This document shows, in pieces, positions 23,757 to 37,206 of a stretch of DNA of 64,000 bases; the first letter of the stretch is position 1; every line of letters starts with the position of its first letter. The translations under genes and the position numbers were made by a program. Origin of the DNA: Sphingomonas sp. DG1-23 (lineage in GTDB: Bacteria > Pseudomonadota > Alphaproteobacteria > Sphingomonadales > Sphingomonadaceae); contig NZ_JAVAMA010000003.1 in the NCBI RefSeq assembly GCF_030730875.1, forward strand, positions 310,001 to 374,000, read 5' to 3'. A model generated the notes under the pieces. It was not told the DNA's origin. It did no database searches and saw only the letters and a list, made by a program, of their open reading frames with translations.

Positions 23757-23775
23757 TGTTCGGCTCGCGCGAACA
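23757..23775. promoter_or_regulatory. Candidate LysR-type regulator binding site
   Basis: TGTTCG (23757-23762), 7 nt and CGAACA (23770-23775) make a perfect 19-bp interrupted palindrome in the LysR/SDR divergent gap, 7 bp before the LysR ATG. It contains a T-N11-A core. TTGACA at 23747-23752 may be a -35 element for the LysR gene, in which case the site would overlap the -10 region and allow autoregulation. Confidence 0.5.
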
Positions 23776-23782
23776 ATAGCGG

Positions 23783-24676
23783 ATGGATCACCTCCACGCG
23801 CTCCGACTGTTCACCCGCGTCGTCGAACGTGGCAGCTTCACCGGCGCGGCAAGCGATCTCGGCATTCCGCGCTCCTCCGCAACCGAGGCGATCCGGCAAC
23901 TCGAGGCGCGGTTGGGCGCGCGGCTGCTCGATCGGACGACGCGGCATGTCGCAGCCACGATCGACGGCCAGCTCTATTACGAACGATGCGTGCGCATCCT
24001 CGCCGAGCTCGACGAGGCCGAAGCCGTGCTCAGGGACAGCGAACCGCACGGTCTTTTGCGGATCGACGCGCCCGGACTGCTCACCCGGACCTTCCTCCTT
24101 CCCGAATTGCCCGCATTCCTCAGCCGCTACCCGCGCCTCCAGCTGCAGATCGGCCAGACCGACCGGCTGGTCGATCTCGTCCGCGAAGGCGTGGATTGTG
24201 CGATCCGCGTCGGCGAACCCGCCGATAGCGGGCTGATGCTACGCCGGCTGGGCACGCTGCACGAGGCTACGGTCGCGAGCCCCGAATATCTCGCCCGGCA
24301 TGGCATTCCTCGATCCGTCGACGACCTCGAAGGTCATTTGATGGTGGGGTTCTGGTCGTCTTTGACCGGCGATGTCCTCCCGCTGGAATTCACCGTCGAT
24401 GGCCAGTTGCGAACGCTGCGGCTTCCGATGCGCGTCTGCGCCAATCATTCGGACACGACGGCGGATCTGGCACGCAGAGGCTTCGGGCTCGTCCAGGCGC
24501 CGCGCTATCGCTTCGCCGGAGAACTGGCGGCAGGAACGCTGGTGGAGGTGCTGGCGCATCAACCGCCCTCGCCGACGCCGCTGTCCGCCCTTTATCCGCA
24601 GCGCAAGGAGCTTTCTCCCCGCCTGCGGATCTTCCTCGACTTCATCGGCACGATTTTCCGGCGGGCCGCATTGTAA
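23783..24676 (+). CDS. LysR-family transcriptional regulator
   Basis: A 297-residue LTTR. Residues 1-60 are the winged helix-turn-helix (LRLFTRVVERGSFTGAASDLGIPRSSATEAIRQLEARLGARLLDRTTR), followed by the periplasmic-binding-like effector domain. It is close to the many sphingomonad and pseudomonad LTTRs placed divergently from SDR genes. Likely activates the SDR-DoxX-tautomerase set through the palindrome in the gap. Ribosome-binding site is weak. Confidence 0.93.
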   Translation: MDHLHALRLFTRVVERGSFTGAASDLGIPRSSATEAIRQLEARLGARLLDRTTRHVAATIDGQLYYERCVRILAELDEAEAVLRDSEPHGLLRIDAPGLLTRTFLLPELPAFLSRYPRLQLQIGQTDRLVDLVREGVDCAIRVGEPADSGLMLRRLGTLHEATVASPEYLARHGIPRSVDDLEGHLMVGFWSSLTGDVLPLEFTVDGQLRTLRLPMRVCANHSDTTADLARRGFGLVQAPRYRFAGELAAGTLVEVLAHQPPSPTPLSALYPQRKELSPRLRIFLDFIGTIFRRAAL

Positions 24677-24687
24677 CACGCTCCACG

Positions 24688-25545
24688 CTAGCGGAGCTGA
24701 CAGACGTCGAGGACGTCCATGTCGTTATAGTCGAGATTCTCGCCGGCCATCGCCCAGATGAAGGCGTAGTTGCGGGTCCCCGCCCCCATATGGACCGACC
24801 AGGGCGGGGAGATGACGACCTGCTCGTTCTCCACCACGATGTGGCGCAGATTATCGGGACGGCCCATATAATGGAAGACGCGGTCGTCGCCACCGAGCTC
24901 GAAATAGAGGTAGATCTCCGAGCGCCGCTCATGGACGTGCGGCGGCATGGTATTCCACACGCAGCCCGGCTCGAGCCGGGTCAGGCCGAGGCACAGCGAC
25001 GCGCTCTGGCAGGTGTGCGGCAAGATGAGCTGGTAGATCGTCCGCGCGTTCGACGCCTCGCGACTGCCGCGCTCCATCGGCTCGATATCGGCCGCGGTGA
25101 TCTTGCGGAGCGGGAATGCGGCGTGCGCCGGCACCGACAATAGATAGAAGCGCGATCCGTCTCCGGAGAAGCTGACCTCGCGCGCTCCCATCGGCACGTA
25201 CAGGGCTTCGTATTTGGCGAGCCGGATGGACTGGCCATCGACCTGAACCAGTCCGTCGCCGTCGCCGATGTTCACGACGCTCAATTCGCGCCGTTCGAGC
25301 AACGGATGTCCGGCAGCGCTCGCGGGCTCGACCTGGTCCGGAAGCCGAAGTACTTCCTTTCCCGGAACCGCACCCCCGATCACGAACCGCTCGCCATGCG
25401 AATAGGTCAGCACGATCTCTGCCGGGCGGAAGAGATCGGTAACGAGATGGCGATCGCGCAAATCCGCGTTCGAGGCGCCGTTCATCGCTTCCGGATGCGC
25501 CGCGTAGTAAGTCGTCCGGTACAAGGTCACGGCTCCGTCCGTCAC
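24688..25545 (-). CDS. kduI: 5-dehydro-4-deoxy-D-glucuronate isomerase (KduI)
   Basis: A 285-residue cupin that interconverts 5-keto-4-deoxyuronate and 2,5-diketo-3-deoxygluconate, a step after unsaturated uronates are freed from pectin or similar glycans. The start [21 protein letters not shown] matches the family N-terminus. Zinc ligands are visible in [15 protein letters not shown] (His-x-His-x4-Glu) and [11 protein letters not shown] (His). The GTG start shares bases with the GH105 stop (GTGA), showing tight coupling. No KduD or KDG kinase/aldolase genes are nearby, so the later steps must lie elsewhere. Confidence 0.95.
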   Translation of the reverse strand: MTDGAVTLYRTTYYAAHPEAMNGASNADLRDRHLVTDLFRPAEIVLTYSHGERFVIGGAVPGKEVLRLPDQVEPASAAGHPLLERRELSVVNIGDGDGLVQVDGQSIRLAKYEALYVPMGAREVSFSGDGSRFYLLSVPAHAAFPLRKITAADIEPMERGSREASNARTIYQLILPHTCQSASLCLGLTRLEPGCVWNTMPPHVHERRSEIYLYFELGGDDRVFHYMGRPDNLRHIVVENEQVVISPPWSVHMGAGTRNYAFIWAMAGENLDYNDMDVLDVCQLR

Positions 25546-26693
25546 TGCGGACGCTTGTCGAGGACGGCCATCTGCGTCGCTGCGAGCAGGAACGCGCCGA
25601 CTCCGTAATATTGAGTGTCGGCGGGCTCGACCTTCTCGGGCCGGTCGCTCACCTGCTGGACATAGCCGAGCCGCCCGTCCGGCTGGATCGCGCGCCCGAG
25701 CGCGGCCCAACCCCGGCGCACCGCGGGCTCGTAATCGGCGCGCGGCAACAGGCCGGCGTTGATCCCCCATGCCAGGCCATAGGTGTAGAAGGCGGTGCCG
25801 CTGGTCTCGGGCGGCGAGTCCTCGGGAGCGAGCAGTGAGGGCGCCCAATAGCCGTCGGGCTTCTGCAGCGCCTTGAGCCGCGCGGCCATCTGGAGGAACA
25901 ATCCCTCCATGCGATGCCGGTCAGCGCCGTCCTTTTCGAGCAATGGGATGGCACGTGCCATCCCCGCGAACACCCAGCCATTGCCGCGGCTCCAGAATTC
26001 CTTGCGGCCCTTCCCATCGCGCCGCTCGAAGAAACGGCTGTCGCGATAATATAGGCGCTCGACCGGATCGAAGAGAAAATCGGTGGTCGCCCAGAATTCG
26101 CGCATCGCGAAGTCCCGGTAGCGGGCATCGCCGGTCTGGAGCGACATTTCGAGAAAGGCCGGCGGGGCCATGAACAGTGCGTCGCACCAGCACCAGCGCT
26201 TCAGGCATTCGGCCGCGCCATAGCCTTCGGGCGGGATGTAGAAAGCGAGCGAAGCCGTCGCCGGCGCGTTGATCACGCGATCGAAGGTGCGCCGGGCCGG
26301 CGCCCGAGCGGCTTCGCCGGCACCGTTGCGGGCCGCCCAGAGATAGGATTGGGCAATGGCGTGATCGTCCGCAAAATAGGGCTTCTCGCCCGGGAGCCAG
26401 CGATTGGCGGCGCCCATGTCGAGGAGCGCCTGGCGGATGCGCGGCGGGGCGCCCGCATCGGCGAGGGCGGTCATGCCCACCCAGAACACCGCCTGCTCCC
26501 AGGCGCGGGGATTGCGCGTCTCCCCGGTGGCGCGCGACACGGTGCCGCCGTGCATCTGGCCGAGCTGCCAGTCGGCGAGCTTTATGGCGGCCTCCATTGC
26601 CGATGCAGCGGGCTTCGCCGCCGTCGGTCCCTGTGCCAGCGCCATGGATGGGGCCGCGATCAACAATGCCGATGCCAGCGCGAAATGCTTCAT
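25542..26693 (-). CDS. GH105/GH88-type unsaturated glucuronyl/galacturonyl hydrolase, exported
   Basis: A 383-residue (alpha/alpha)6-barrel enzyme with a signal peptide cut at ALAQG. Family features include [11 protein letters not shown], the catalytic-Asp segment [28 protein letters not shown] and [15 protein letters not shown]. These hydrolases remove the 4,5-unsaturated uronate left at chain ends by polysaccharide lyases, by hydrating the double bond. ATG at 26693 gives a clean signal; an upstream extension has none. Followed by KduI, which uses its product, and preceded by the TonB receptor gene. Confidence 0.92.
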   Translation of the reverse strand: MKHFALASALLIAAPSMALAQGPTAAKPAASAMEAAIKLADWQLGQMHGGTVSRATGETRNPRAWEQAVFWVGMTALADAGAPPRIRQALLDMGAANRWLPGEKPYFADDHAIAQSYLWAARNGAGEAARAPARRTFDRVINAPATASLAFYIPPEGYGAAECLKRWCWCDALFMAPPAFLEMSLQTGDARYRDFAMREFWATTDFLFDPVERLYYRDSRFFERRDGKGRKEFWSRGNGWVFAGMARAIPLLEKDGADRHRMEGLFLQMAARLKALQKPDGYWAPSLLAPEDSPPETSGTAFYTYGLAWGINAGLLPRADYEPAVRRGWAALGRAIQPDGRLGYVQQVSDRPEKVEPADTQYYGVGAFLLAATQMAVLDKRPQ

Positions 26694-26767
26694 TCTGCCG
26701 TTCTCCGGATTTTGCGCCGAGGAGGCGCGCCGGCCGTGTCCCGGCCGCGACGCGGATGATGAAAGAA

Positions 26768-26794
26768 GGGGGCGCCTGCGCGACAAGCGCCCCC
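26768..26794 (-). terminator. Hairpin between TonB receptor and GH105 genes
   Basis: GGGGGCGC (26768-26775) pairs with GCGCCCCC (26787-26794) around an 11-nt loop, 10 bp after the receptor stop. It may partly terminate transcription so that receptor and enzymes are expressed at different levels. Confidence 0.5.
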
Positions 26795-26803
26795 AGGGAG
26801 GAA

Positions 26804-29752
26804 CTAGAATCTGCCGCGGATGCCGAAGGAGATCGTCGTTCCGTTGAAGAACGAATTGTCGCGGCGGCTCAGCCCGTTGCCGTCAGGCTGGGTCGGGTTC
26901 TCGTAGTAGAAGTAGACATTCTCGTTGGTGATGTTCAGCGCGTCCACGCGGAGTTCGAAAAGATCGTTGATCTTGTAGCTGACGGTGCCGTCGAGGAATC
27001 CCTGCGGCGCGAGATAGGGGACCTGGTCGTTGCCGGTATTCGTCGAATTCTGCCCCGTCTTCGCGCGGTAATTATAGGAGCCGCGGATCGAGAACGGTCC
27101 CTTCTCGTAGAATGCGGTGACGCTGTAGGTATAGTCCGGCACACCCTGCATCGCGATGCGGTCTCCGTTCCGCAGCACGAAATCGTCGCCCTCCTGGTCG
27201 ATGAGCGTGAAGCTGCTGGTGATGCCGAGACCGTCGAACGGCTTGGGCAGGAACGTGAAGTTCTGCTGATAGGCCAATTCGAGGCCCTTCAGCTTCAGTT
27301 CGTTCTGGTTCACCGTGATCGTGCGATCGAACAGGAAATTCGGGTCGATCGTGCTGCCGCCGAGCGCGGGCGGGCAGGCACCGGACCCCAGCGAGGAGCA
27401 ATTGAACAGGTTCGATGGCAGCCCCAGCGTGCCGAACGGCACGCGCTCGACTACCGAGAAGGGACGATCGACGATGTTCTTCTGGAACACGCCGCCGCTG
27501 ACCAGCCCGCCGGGGGCGAAATACCATTCGAGCGCCGCGTCGAAGGTGGTCGCGAGTTGCGGCCGCAAGTCGGGATTGCCGACCGTGACCGCGGGGTTGA
27601 AGATGTTCGGCACCCGCGTGCCGGCCGCGATGGTCGCGAGCGAACCGCGCGTGATCGTCTGGCCGGCGGATCCGCGCAGCACCAGCTTCGGCGTGATATC
27701 GAAGGCCAGGCTGGCCGAGGGGAGAAGGTTGGTATAGCCGCCCTCGCGCTCAGCCGGAACGAACCCGCCGCCCGGGGCAGTCTGGTAATTGTGGATCTGC
27801 GTCTTGGTGTCCGAGAAGCGGATGCCGAAATTGCCGCGCAGGGCATGGCCGCCGACCGGAATCTTGAAGCTGGTCTCGAAAAAGGCGGACTTGACGATTT
27901 CCTCGGCGGTAAAGGCCTGGTTGAGCGCCGGGGTGGCGGCGCGGTTAGCGGCGTTCGCGTCGAGCACATCCATCACGAATTCGCGCGAGAAGGTCGCGAA
28001 CTGCGACGGGTATCCTGAGTTTCCGCCATTCGCCAGCGCACCGAACTGCACGTACGGGTCCATGTTGGCGAACACGCCCGTGGGATTGCTGGCGAAGGTG
28101 CCGCCCTGCGGTATGGCACGGGTCGCGGCGATGCTGCTGCCGTCCTGGCGCTGAACCCGCTTGGTGGTCGACACATAGCTGCCACCCAGCTTGAGCGCGA
28201 GCATCTGGTCACCGGTGTCGACCGGTTTCCAGTCGAGCACGGCGCGGGCGGTCTTTTCCCTGTCGAACTCGTCGTTGATCGCGAAGCCGAGCGACGGTGC
28301 GCGATAATTGGCGGGATTGGTGAAGTCGACGGGTGAACTGATCGTCGGATAGGTGATGTTGTCCGAAGGATCGAAGGTCGTGGTGATGCCGTAGATGTTC
28401 GAAACGATCCGGTTTTCGGAATAGACCGCGGTGCTCTCGCTCAGATTGGCCTGGGCCGAAAGCTTCATCGTGTCGGTGACGTCATAAGCGGCGCGGACGA
28501 TGCCGTATTTGAACTTGGTGTGCGAATCCCGATAGAAGCTCTCGGTCAAAAGGCTCGTATTCCCGAACGTGCCGTACAGGTTATTATACTGGTCGAGATG
28601 CACGTCGAGCGGGATCAGGCCCGAATTGGTGCCGGTGCCCGGGGCCGAGGTGCTGCCCGCAACGGTCCGCGAGTTGCGCACCGGTACGCCGAAGGTGAAC
28701 TCGTCGGTCTGGTCGGTCAGGTCGGAATAGATGCCGTCGATGCTCGCTTCGAACCGGTCGCTCTTGTACTGGAGCGACCCGACGAAGCCGAGGCGCTCGC
28801 GCTCGTTGTTCGAGGCGAAGACGCGGTAGAAGCGCGGCAGATAGGCGTTCTCGATTTGCGCTCGGGTGAGACCGCTGAAATTGGCGAGCGGGCTGTCGAG
28901 GTTCAGCTCGAAATTGAATGGGCCGCTCGTATTGGCCGCCGGTGCCGGCGCATAATAGGGTCGGCGGCCGAGCGCCGAAGAATTATAGCCGCTGGTCCCG
29001 CCGCCGGTCGACTGGAAGCCCGAACGTTCGTTGACGTTCTGCGCATAGGCCACGCCGAACAGAGCGCCGAAATTGCCCCAGGTGTCGCTGAGCAGCAGCG
29101 AGCCGCGCGGGCGCCATTGCTTCGACTGGGTGTTGTAATTGGCCTGCGCGGTGTAGCGGATTACCCGGCCCTCGCTGTCGAACGGGCGCGGCGTCTGCAG
29201 GTCGACATTGCCGCCGATGCCGCCCTCCTCGAGATTGGCCTGCGGCGTCTTGTACACATCGACCCGGCCGAACAGCTCCGAAGGGAAGACGTCGTAATTG
29301 AAGTCGCGGCTCGAGCCGCCGACGTTCGTCGCCGAGGTCGTGCGGACCGGCGCGCCATTGATCGTCGTGACAGTGAATTCCGAACCGAGCCCGCGGATGC
29401 TGATGCGCTGACCTTCGTTGGACGCGCCGTCACGCGACAGGATCACGCCGGGAATACGCTGTAGCGAGTCTGCGACGTTCGCCTCGGGGAATTTGCCAAT
29501 GTCCTCGGCGACGATGGAATCCCGGAAACCGATCGATTCGCGCTTGAGTTCGATCGCCTTGTTGAGGCTGCCGCGGAAACCGGTGACGACGATCTCGTCT
29601 GCGCTACCGGCCTCCTCCTGCGGCGCGTCCGCGGAAGCGTCCTGCGCCGTCGCAGCGACCGGCTCCGCGGTCTGCGCAACGGCGGGCGCGCCGGCGAGCA
29701 TGATAGCGAGCGCGCCAGCCGAGACGGCGCACGAAAGAGCGTTCTTTGCCAT
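26804..29752 (-). CDS. TonB-dependent receptor of an oligosaccharide locus
   Basis: A 982-residue outer-membrane receptor: signal peptide ending APAVAQ, a TonB-box-like EIVVTGFRGS, a plug domain with VADSLQRIPGVILSRDGASNEGQRISIRGLGSEF, and a 22-strand barrel ending in Phe (GIRGRF). No STN domain, so it is not a sigma-signalling receptor. Start at 29752 is set by GGGGAGAGG 4 nt upstream. Size and plug type fit the Caulobacter/sphingomonad receptors for plant oligosaccharides. Neighbouring GH105, KduI, GH2 and the GntR regulator point to oligogalacturonide or rhamnogalacturonan fragments. Confidence 0.95.
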   Translation of the reverse strand: MAKNALSCAVSAGALAIMLAGAPAVAQTAEPVAATAQDASADAPQEEAGSADEIVVTGFRGSLNKAIELKRESIGFRDSIVAEDIGKFPEANVADSLQRIPGVILSRDGASNEGQRISIRGLGSEFTVTTINGAPVRTTSATNVGGSSRDFNYDVFPSELFGRVDVYKTPQANLEEGGIGGNVDLQTPRPFDSEGRVIRYTAQANYNTQSKQWRPRGSLLLSDTWGNFGALFGVAYAQNVNERSGFQSTGGGTSGYNSSALGRRPYYAPAPAANTSGPFNFELNLDSPLANFSGLTRAQIENAYLPRFYRVFASNNERERLGFVGSLQYKSDRFEASIDGIYSDLTDQTDEFTFGVPVRNSRTVAGSTSAPGTGTNSGLIPLDVHLDQYNNLYGTFGNTSLLTESFYRDSHTKFKYGIVRAAYDVTDTMKLSAQANLSESTAVYSENRIVSNIYGITTTFDPSDNITYPTISSPVDFTNPANYRAPSLGFAINDEFDREKTARAVLDWKPVDTGDQMLALKLGGSYVSTTKRVQRQDGSSIAATRAIPQGGTFASNPTGVFANMDPYVQFGALANGGNSGYPSQFATFSREFVMDVLDANAANRAATPALNQAFTAEEIVKSAFFETSFKIPVGGHALRGNFGIRFSDTKTQIHNYQTAPGGGFVPAEREGGYTNLLPSASLAFDITPKLVLRGSAGQTITRGSLATIAAGTRVPNIFNPAVTVGNPDLRPQLATTFDAALEWYFAPGGLVSGGVFQKNIVDRPFSVVERVPFGTLGLPSNLFNCSSLGSGACPPALGGSTIDPNFLFDRTITVNQNELKLKGLELAYQQNFTFLPKPFDGLGITSSFTLIDQEGDDFVLRNGDRIAMQGVPDYTYSVTAFYEKGPFSIRGSYNYRAKTGQNSTNTGNDQVPYLAPQGFLDGTVSYKINDLFELRVDALNITNENVYFYYENPTQPDGNGLSRRDNSFFNGTTISFGIRGRF

Positions 29753-29796
29753 TTTACCTCTCCCCATCACGTTCACGGTTAGCCGTGCGTGCCGGA

Positions 29797-29827
29797 GTTA
29801 TATGACAAGTTGTCGGCGCCACGTCAA
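29797..29827 (-). promoter_or_regulatory. Predicted receptor promoter with embedded palindrome
   Basis: Reading the minus strand, TTGACG (29822-29827) and ATATAA (29798-29803) are spaced by 18 nt, a plausible sigma-70 promoter. The spacer contains the perfect palindrome GACAA-C-TTGTC (29804-29814), well placed for a repressor; a second repeat, AATTG-N5-CAATT (29826-29840), overlaps the -35. A further TATGACAA occurs at 29941. The GntR/FCD gene next door is the natural candidate binder. Confidence 0.45.
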
Positions 29828-29983
29828 TTGCCAGACAATTCCTCCGGCCGGGGCGGTATAGTGCCAAGGAAAACCCGCAGAAAACCCGCTTTTCGGGCAC
29901 TGGCAACACGCATCGGCAATCCGCATGCGCACCCGAATGATATGACAACAGCCGGCAGCGAGACGCGCGGCTGGGCGAACCCT

Positions 29984-30778
29984 TCAGTCCGAAACCCGGC
30001 CGGCGGGCAGAGGCCCCCGCATCCGCAACGACGCGCTCAAGGTCGAGTGGCGCGTGAGGCTCTCGTGCATGTGCTGCCGCGCAGCCTCGCGCGCCCGCGC
30101 CGAATCCATCCGGACGATCGCGTCGACGATGGCGTCATGCTCTGCGAGGACCTTGGCCGCATAGGATTGGTGCACCTCTTCCGGCTTGTCGCCGAGGTAG
30201 AGGGTCCGCGAGGGCACGAGGCGCAGCCCCAGAAACTCCACGAAGCGCACATAATATTCGTTCTGCGTGGCGCGCGCGATCGCGAGATGAAAGGCGCTGT
30301 CGGCCTCCGCGGATGCCATCGGATCGTTGCCGACGGCGATCATGTGCTCGAGCGCCTCGCGGATCGCACCGATATCGGCGGTGGTACGTCGCGCGGCGGC
30401 GAGTCCGGCCATTTCGGTTTCCACGGCGAGGCGCATCTCGAGGAGCTTGATGACGTCGGAGAGCTCGTGGAGTTCGTCGCGCGTGATCTGGAAGGCGCGA
30501 TATTCGGCGGTCTCGGCGACGAAGACGCCGGCTCCCTGGCGCGACACCGTCAGGCCATGCGCGGAAAGCCGGGCCACGGCCTCGCGCACGACCGTCCGGC
30601 TGACATTCTCCGAGAGCGCGATTTCCTTCTGCGAGGGAAGCCGCGAGCCCGCGCGCCATTCCCCCGAGCGGATGCGTGCCTCGAACTTCGCGAACAGATC
30701 GTCGGTGAGCGATCCGGTCTTGCCGGTCTCTTCGGCCGGATCGCCACGCTTTTGCGCGGCATCGACTGGACTTGTCAT
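29984..30778 (-). CDS. GntR-family regulator with FCD domain
   Basis: A 264-residue FadR-type regulator. Residues 20-95 are the winged helix (IRSGEWRAGSRLPSQKEIALSENVSRTVVREAVARLSAHGLTVSRQGAGVFV). The rest is the all-helical FCD ligand domain with the metal-site residues visible as EADSAFHLAIARAT, EHDAIVDAI and ARQHMHESL. Uronate and pectin regulators such as UxuR/ExuR and KdgR-like proteins belong here. It lies between the receptor and GH2 genes and probably represses both sides until a uronate-derived ligand appears. Confidence 0.93.
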   Translation of the reverse strand: MTSPVDAAQKRGDPAEETGKTGSLTDDLFAKFEARIRSGEWRAGSRLPSQKEIALSENVSRTVVREAVARLSAHGLTVSRQGAGVFVAETAEYRAFQITRDELHELSDVIKLLEMRLAVETEMAGLAAARRTTADIGAIREALEHMIAVGNDPMASAEADSAFHLAIARATQNEYYVRFVEFLGLRLVPSRTLYLGDKPEEVHQSYAAKVLAEHDAIVDAIVRMDSARAREAARQHMHESLTRHSTLSASLRMRGPLPAGRVSD

Positions 30779-30825
30779 ACTAATCTCCGGAAGCTACGCA
30801 CCCGTATCACCATTGAAGACGCTAG

Positions 30826-35018
<4,193 letters not shown>

Positions 35019-35047
35019 TCCCTGCCCCTCCAGCTTCGGATAGACCC

Positions 35048-36316
35048 ATGGAACGCCGCAATTTCCTCGCCTCCGCGCTTGGTGCGGGCACGCTCGCCAC
35101 CATAAGCACGCCTGCACGGGCCGCCACGCGCCGCGGCGCCGGTGCTTCCGACGGCAGCGCGGATCGTCGCTACATGGTCGATCTGCTCGCGAAGATGGCC
35201 AGTCCGATCCTCGCGCCGATGGCGCAGGGCAGGCTCCAGGCGACATGGCAGCCCGAACTCAGTCAGACATGGGACGGCCGCAACCCCAAGGTCGGCTATC
35301 TCGAGGCGTTCGGTCGCCTGATCTCGGGCATCGCGCCGTGGCTTGCTTTGCCCGATGACGCCAGTCCCGAAGGCCGGCTGCGCGCGACGCTGCGTCAGCA
35401 GGCGCTGGCCAGCTATGCCCATTCGGTCGACCCGGGCAGCCCCGATTATCTGCTCTGGCGGAGCGAAGGCCAGCCGCTCGTCGATTCCGCCTATTTCACC
35501 AACGCCCTGATCCGCGCCCCGAAGCAGCTCTGGGAGCCGCTCGACACCGCGACGAAACGCCGGGTGATCGCCGAGATAAAGGGGCTGCGCCGCGTATCGC
35601 CTCCCTACACCAACTGGCTGCTCTTCGCCGCAATGAACGAAGCGTTCCTGCTGTCGATCGGCGAGGAATGGGACCCGATGCGGATCGATCTTGCGGTCCG
35701 CAAGATCAACGAATGGTATGCCGGGGACGGCTGGTATGCCGACGGCCCGCGGTTCCATTTCGATCATTACGGGTCGTACGTCATCCACCCGATGCTGGTG
35801 GAGATCCTCGAGGTCCTGGTCGCCACGGGGGCCAGGTTCAACAATCTGCGCGCCCAGGAACTGCTCGACCAGGCCTATAGAAGAATGCAGCGCTATGGCG
35901 AGCATCTGGAGCGACTGGTCGGTCCCGACGGGGGCTACGCGCCGATCGGTCGTTCCCTGACCTATCGGACGGCAGTGTTTCAGCCGCTCGGCCTGCTGGC
36001 GTGGCGCAAGCGGCTTCCCAAATCGCTTCCGACGGGACAGGTCCGCGCGGCGACCCTCGCGGCGCAAAGAGCCATTTTCAACAACCCGTCGAATTTCGAC
36101 AAGAATGGGTATTTGACGATCGGCTTCGCCGGCCACCAGCCCAGCCTCGGCGACATATATTCCAATGCCGGCAGCATGTACATCGTCTCCGAGAGCCTGA
36201 TCGCCCTGGGACTTTCGCCTGCCGACGACTATTGGACGGTACCTGCCCTCCATTGGACGGCAAAGAAGGCCTTCGCGGGAGAGAAATTCCCGAAGGATTA
36301 TTATGTCGACTATTGA
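35048..36316 (+). CDS. DUF2264-family exported protein
   Basis: A 422-residue protein with an RRNFLASALGAG Tat-like signal. It has an alpha-helical toroid pattern: WLALPDD, LVDSAYFTNALIRAPKQLWEPLD, YTNWLLFAAMNEAFLL, WYADGPRFHFDHYGSYVIHPMLVEIL, GGYAPIGRSLTYRTAVFQPLGLLAW. This is the DUF2264 fold, predicted to be a glycoside hydrolase-like or lyase-like (alpha/alpha)6 protein acting on plant glycans. It is 29 bp downstream of the DUF4861 gene in the GH2 operon. Activity unknown. Confidence 0.87.
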   Translation: MERRNFLASALGAGTLATISTPARAATRRGAGASDGSADRRYMVDLLAKMASPILAPMAQGRLQATWQPELSQTWDGRNPKVGYLEAFGRLISGIAPWLALPDDASPEGRLRATLRQQALASYAHSVDPGSPDYLLWRSEGQPLVDSAYFTNALIRAPKQLWEPLDTATKRRVIAEIKGLRRVSPPYTNWLLFAAMNEAFLLSIGEEWDPMRIDLAVRKINEWYAGDGWYADGPRFHFDHYGSYVIHPMLVEILEVLVATGARFNNLRAQELLDQAYRRMQRYGEHLERLVGPDGGYAPIGRSLTYRTAVFQPLGLLAWRKRLPKSLPTGQVRAATLAAQRAIFNNPSNFDKNGYLTIGFAGHQPSLGDIYSNAGSMYIVSESLIALGLSPADDYWTVPALHWTAKKAFAGEKFPKDYYVDY

Positions 36317-36330
36317 CTGGTCGCGCAGAC

Positions 36331-36492
36331 TGCCCGGCCGCCGACTGCTCGCCCGCCAAGACCTGGATAACGATCATCGGCGACGGCCGCTCCGCGCTCG
36401 GTCCCGCGCAACCGGGCGATTACGGACTGATGGTGCTCGATACGCTGGCGCCGGTTCTGCGGGCCGAAGGCGTTCCTTCCCTGCCTAGCTAG
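36331..36492 (+). pseudogene. Possible fragment of a spermidine-synthase-like protein
   Basis: A plus-strand frame ending in TAG at 36492 reads TWITIIGDGRSALGPAQPGD followed by YGLMVLDTL, very like the GDGR...L...YDLIVLD core of spermidine/spermine-synthase family proteins. Nothing before or after it belongs to that family, and no start with a ribosome-binding site is present. It lies between the DUF2264 stop and the convergent transpeptidase gene, which it overlaps by 8 bp. Confidence 0.3.
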
Positions 36493-37144
36493 CGCCGCCG
36501 TTTCTTAAAGCCTGAACCCGCAAGCGGGGGAATACCACCTCGAGCGGCTTGGTGTCGGGCAGCACGTACACATATCCGCCTTTCTTGCGGAAAAGCGGAC
36601 GCACGGTCTTGCTGTAGAAGGCTGCGGGCACGTTGATGCACCCAAAGGTGATGCGGTTGTCGTCGGGCGTGGGCGAGAGCATGCGCTGGCGCCGCCGCTC
36701 CTTTTTGGTGGCGCTCGTCGGGATCGGGTGAAGCGCTACGGAAGTGGCATAATCGACCCAGAGCACCCGCTCCTTTCCGGCCGCCAATCCAAATTTCGCG
36801 AGAAAGCGCCCCGCGGGCGTGGTTTTCTCCGCGGGGCCGATCTCGGCAAGGTTCTTGCTGCCGATGCCGGGGCTCGCGTCATCCCCGATGGCCACCCCGA
36901 GCAGCACCGGCGCCTCGCCGAGCGGCTTCCCTTTCGCATCGAACAGAAACAGGGCAGCACCCGTCTTGTCGACGATGATGTACGGCAGCGAGCGATTATC
37001 TCCCGATGCGGCGATCCAGTCGGCAACCTGCACGGTTGCCGCCGAAGCGCTGCGTTCAGGCTTCGGCGACGTGACTGGTGGCCGAACATCCGTCCCCGCC
37101 GAAACACTCACAAGCGAGGCGAACGCCAGAAACACGGTGATCAT
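36485..37144 (-). CDS. L,D-transpeptidase (YkuD-like) family protein
   Basis: A 219-residue exported protein with an N-terminal hydrophobic signal. The catalytic domain shows PYIIVDKTGAALFLFDAKGK, TPAGRFLAKFG, the His of ALHPIPT and the nucleophile region RITFGCINVPAAFY with Cys. The usual SHGCxR motif is replaced by TFGCIN, a variant class whose peptidoglycan cross-linking activity is less certain. Probably an envelope protein; the neighbouring genes are small lipoprotein and hypothetical genes. Confidence 0.8.
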   Translation of the reverse strand: MITVFLAFASLVSVSAGTDVRPPVTSPKPERSASAATVQVADWIAASGDNRSLPYIIVDKTGAALFLFDAKGKPLGEAPVLLGVAIGDDASPGIGSKNLAEIGPAEKTTPAGRFLAKFGLAAGKERVLWVDYATSVALHPIPTSATKKERRRQRMLSPTPDDNRITFGCINVPAAFYSKTVRPLFRKKGGYVYVLPDTKPLEVVFPRLRVQALRNGGAS

Positions 37145-37206
37145 CGATTCAGGCGCTCAACATGCAGGGGTATGGATGACGGAGGCACGGGAGATGACGG
37201 CGATTA

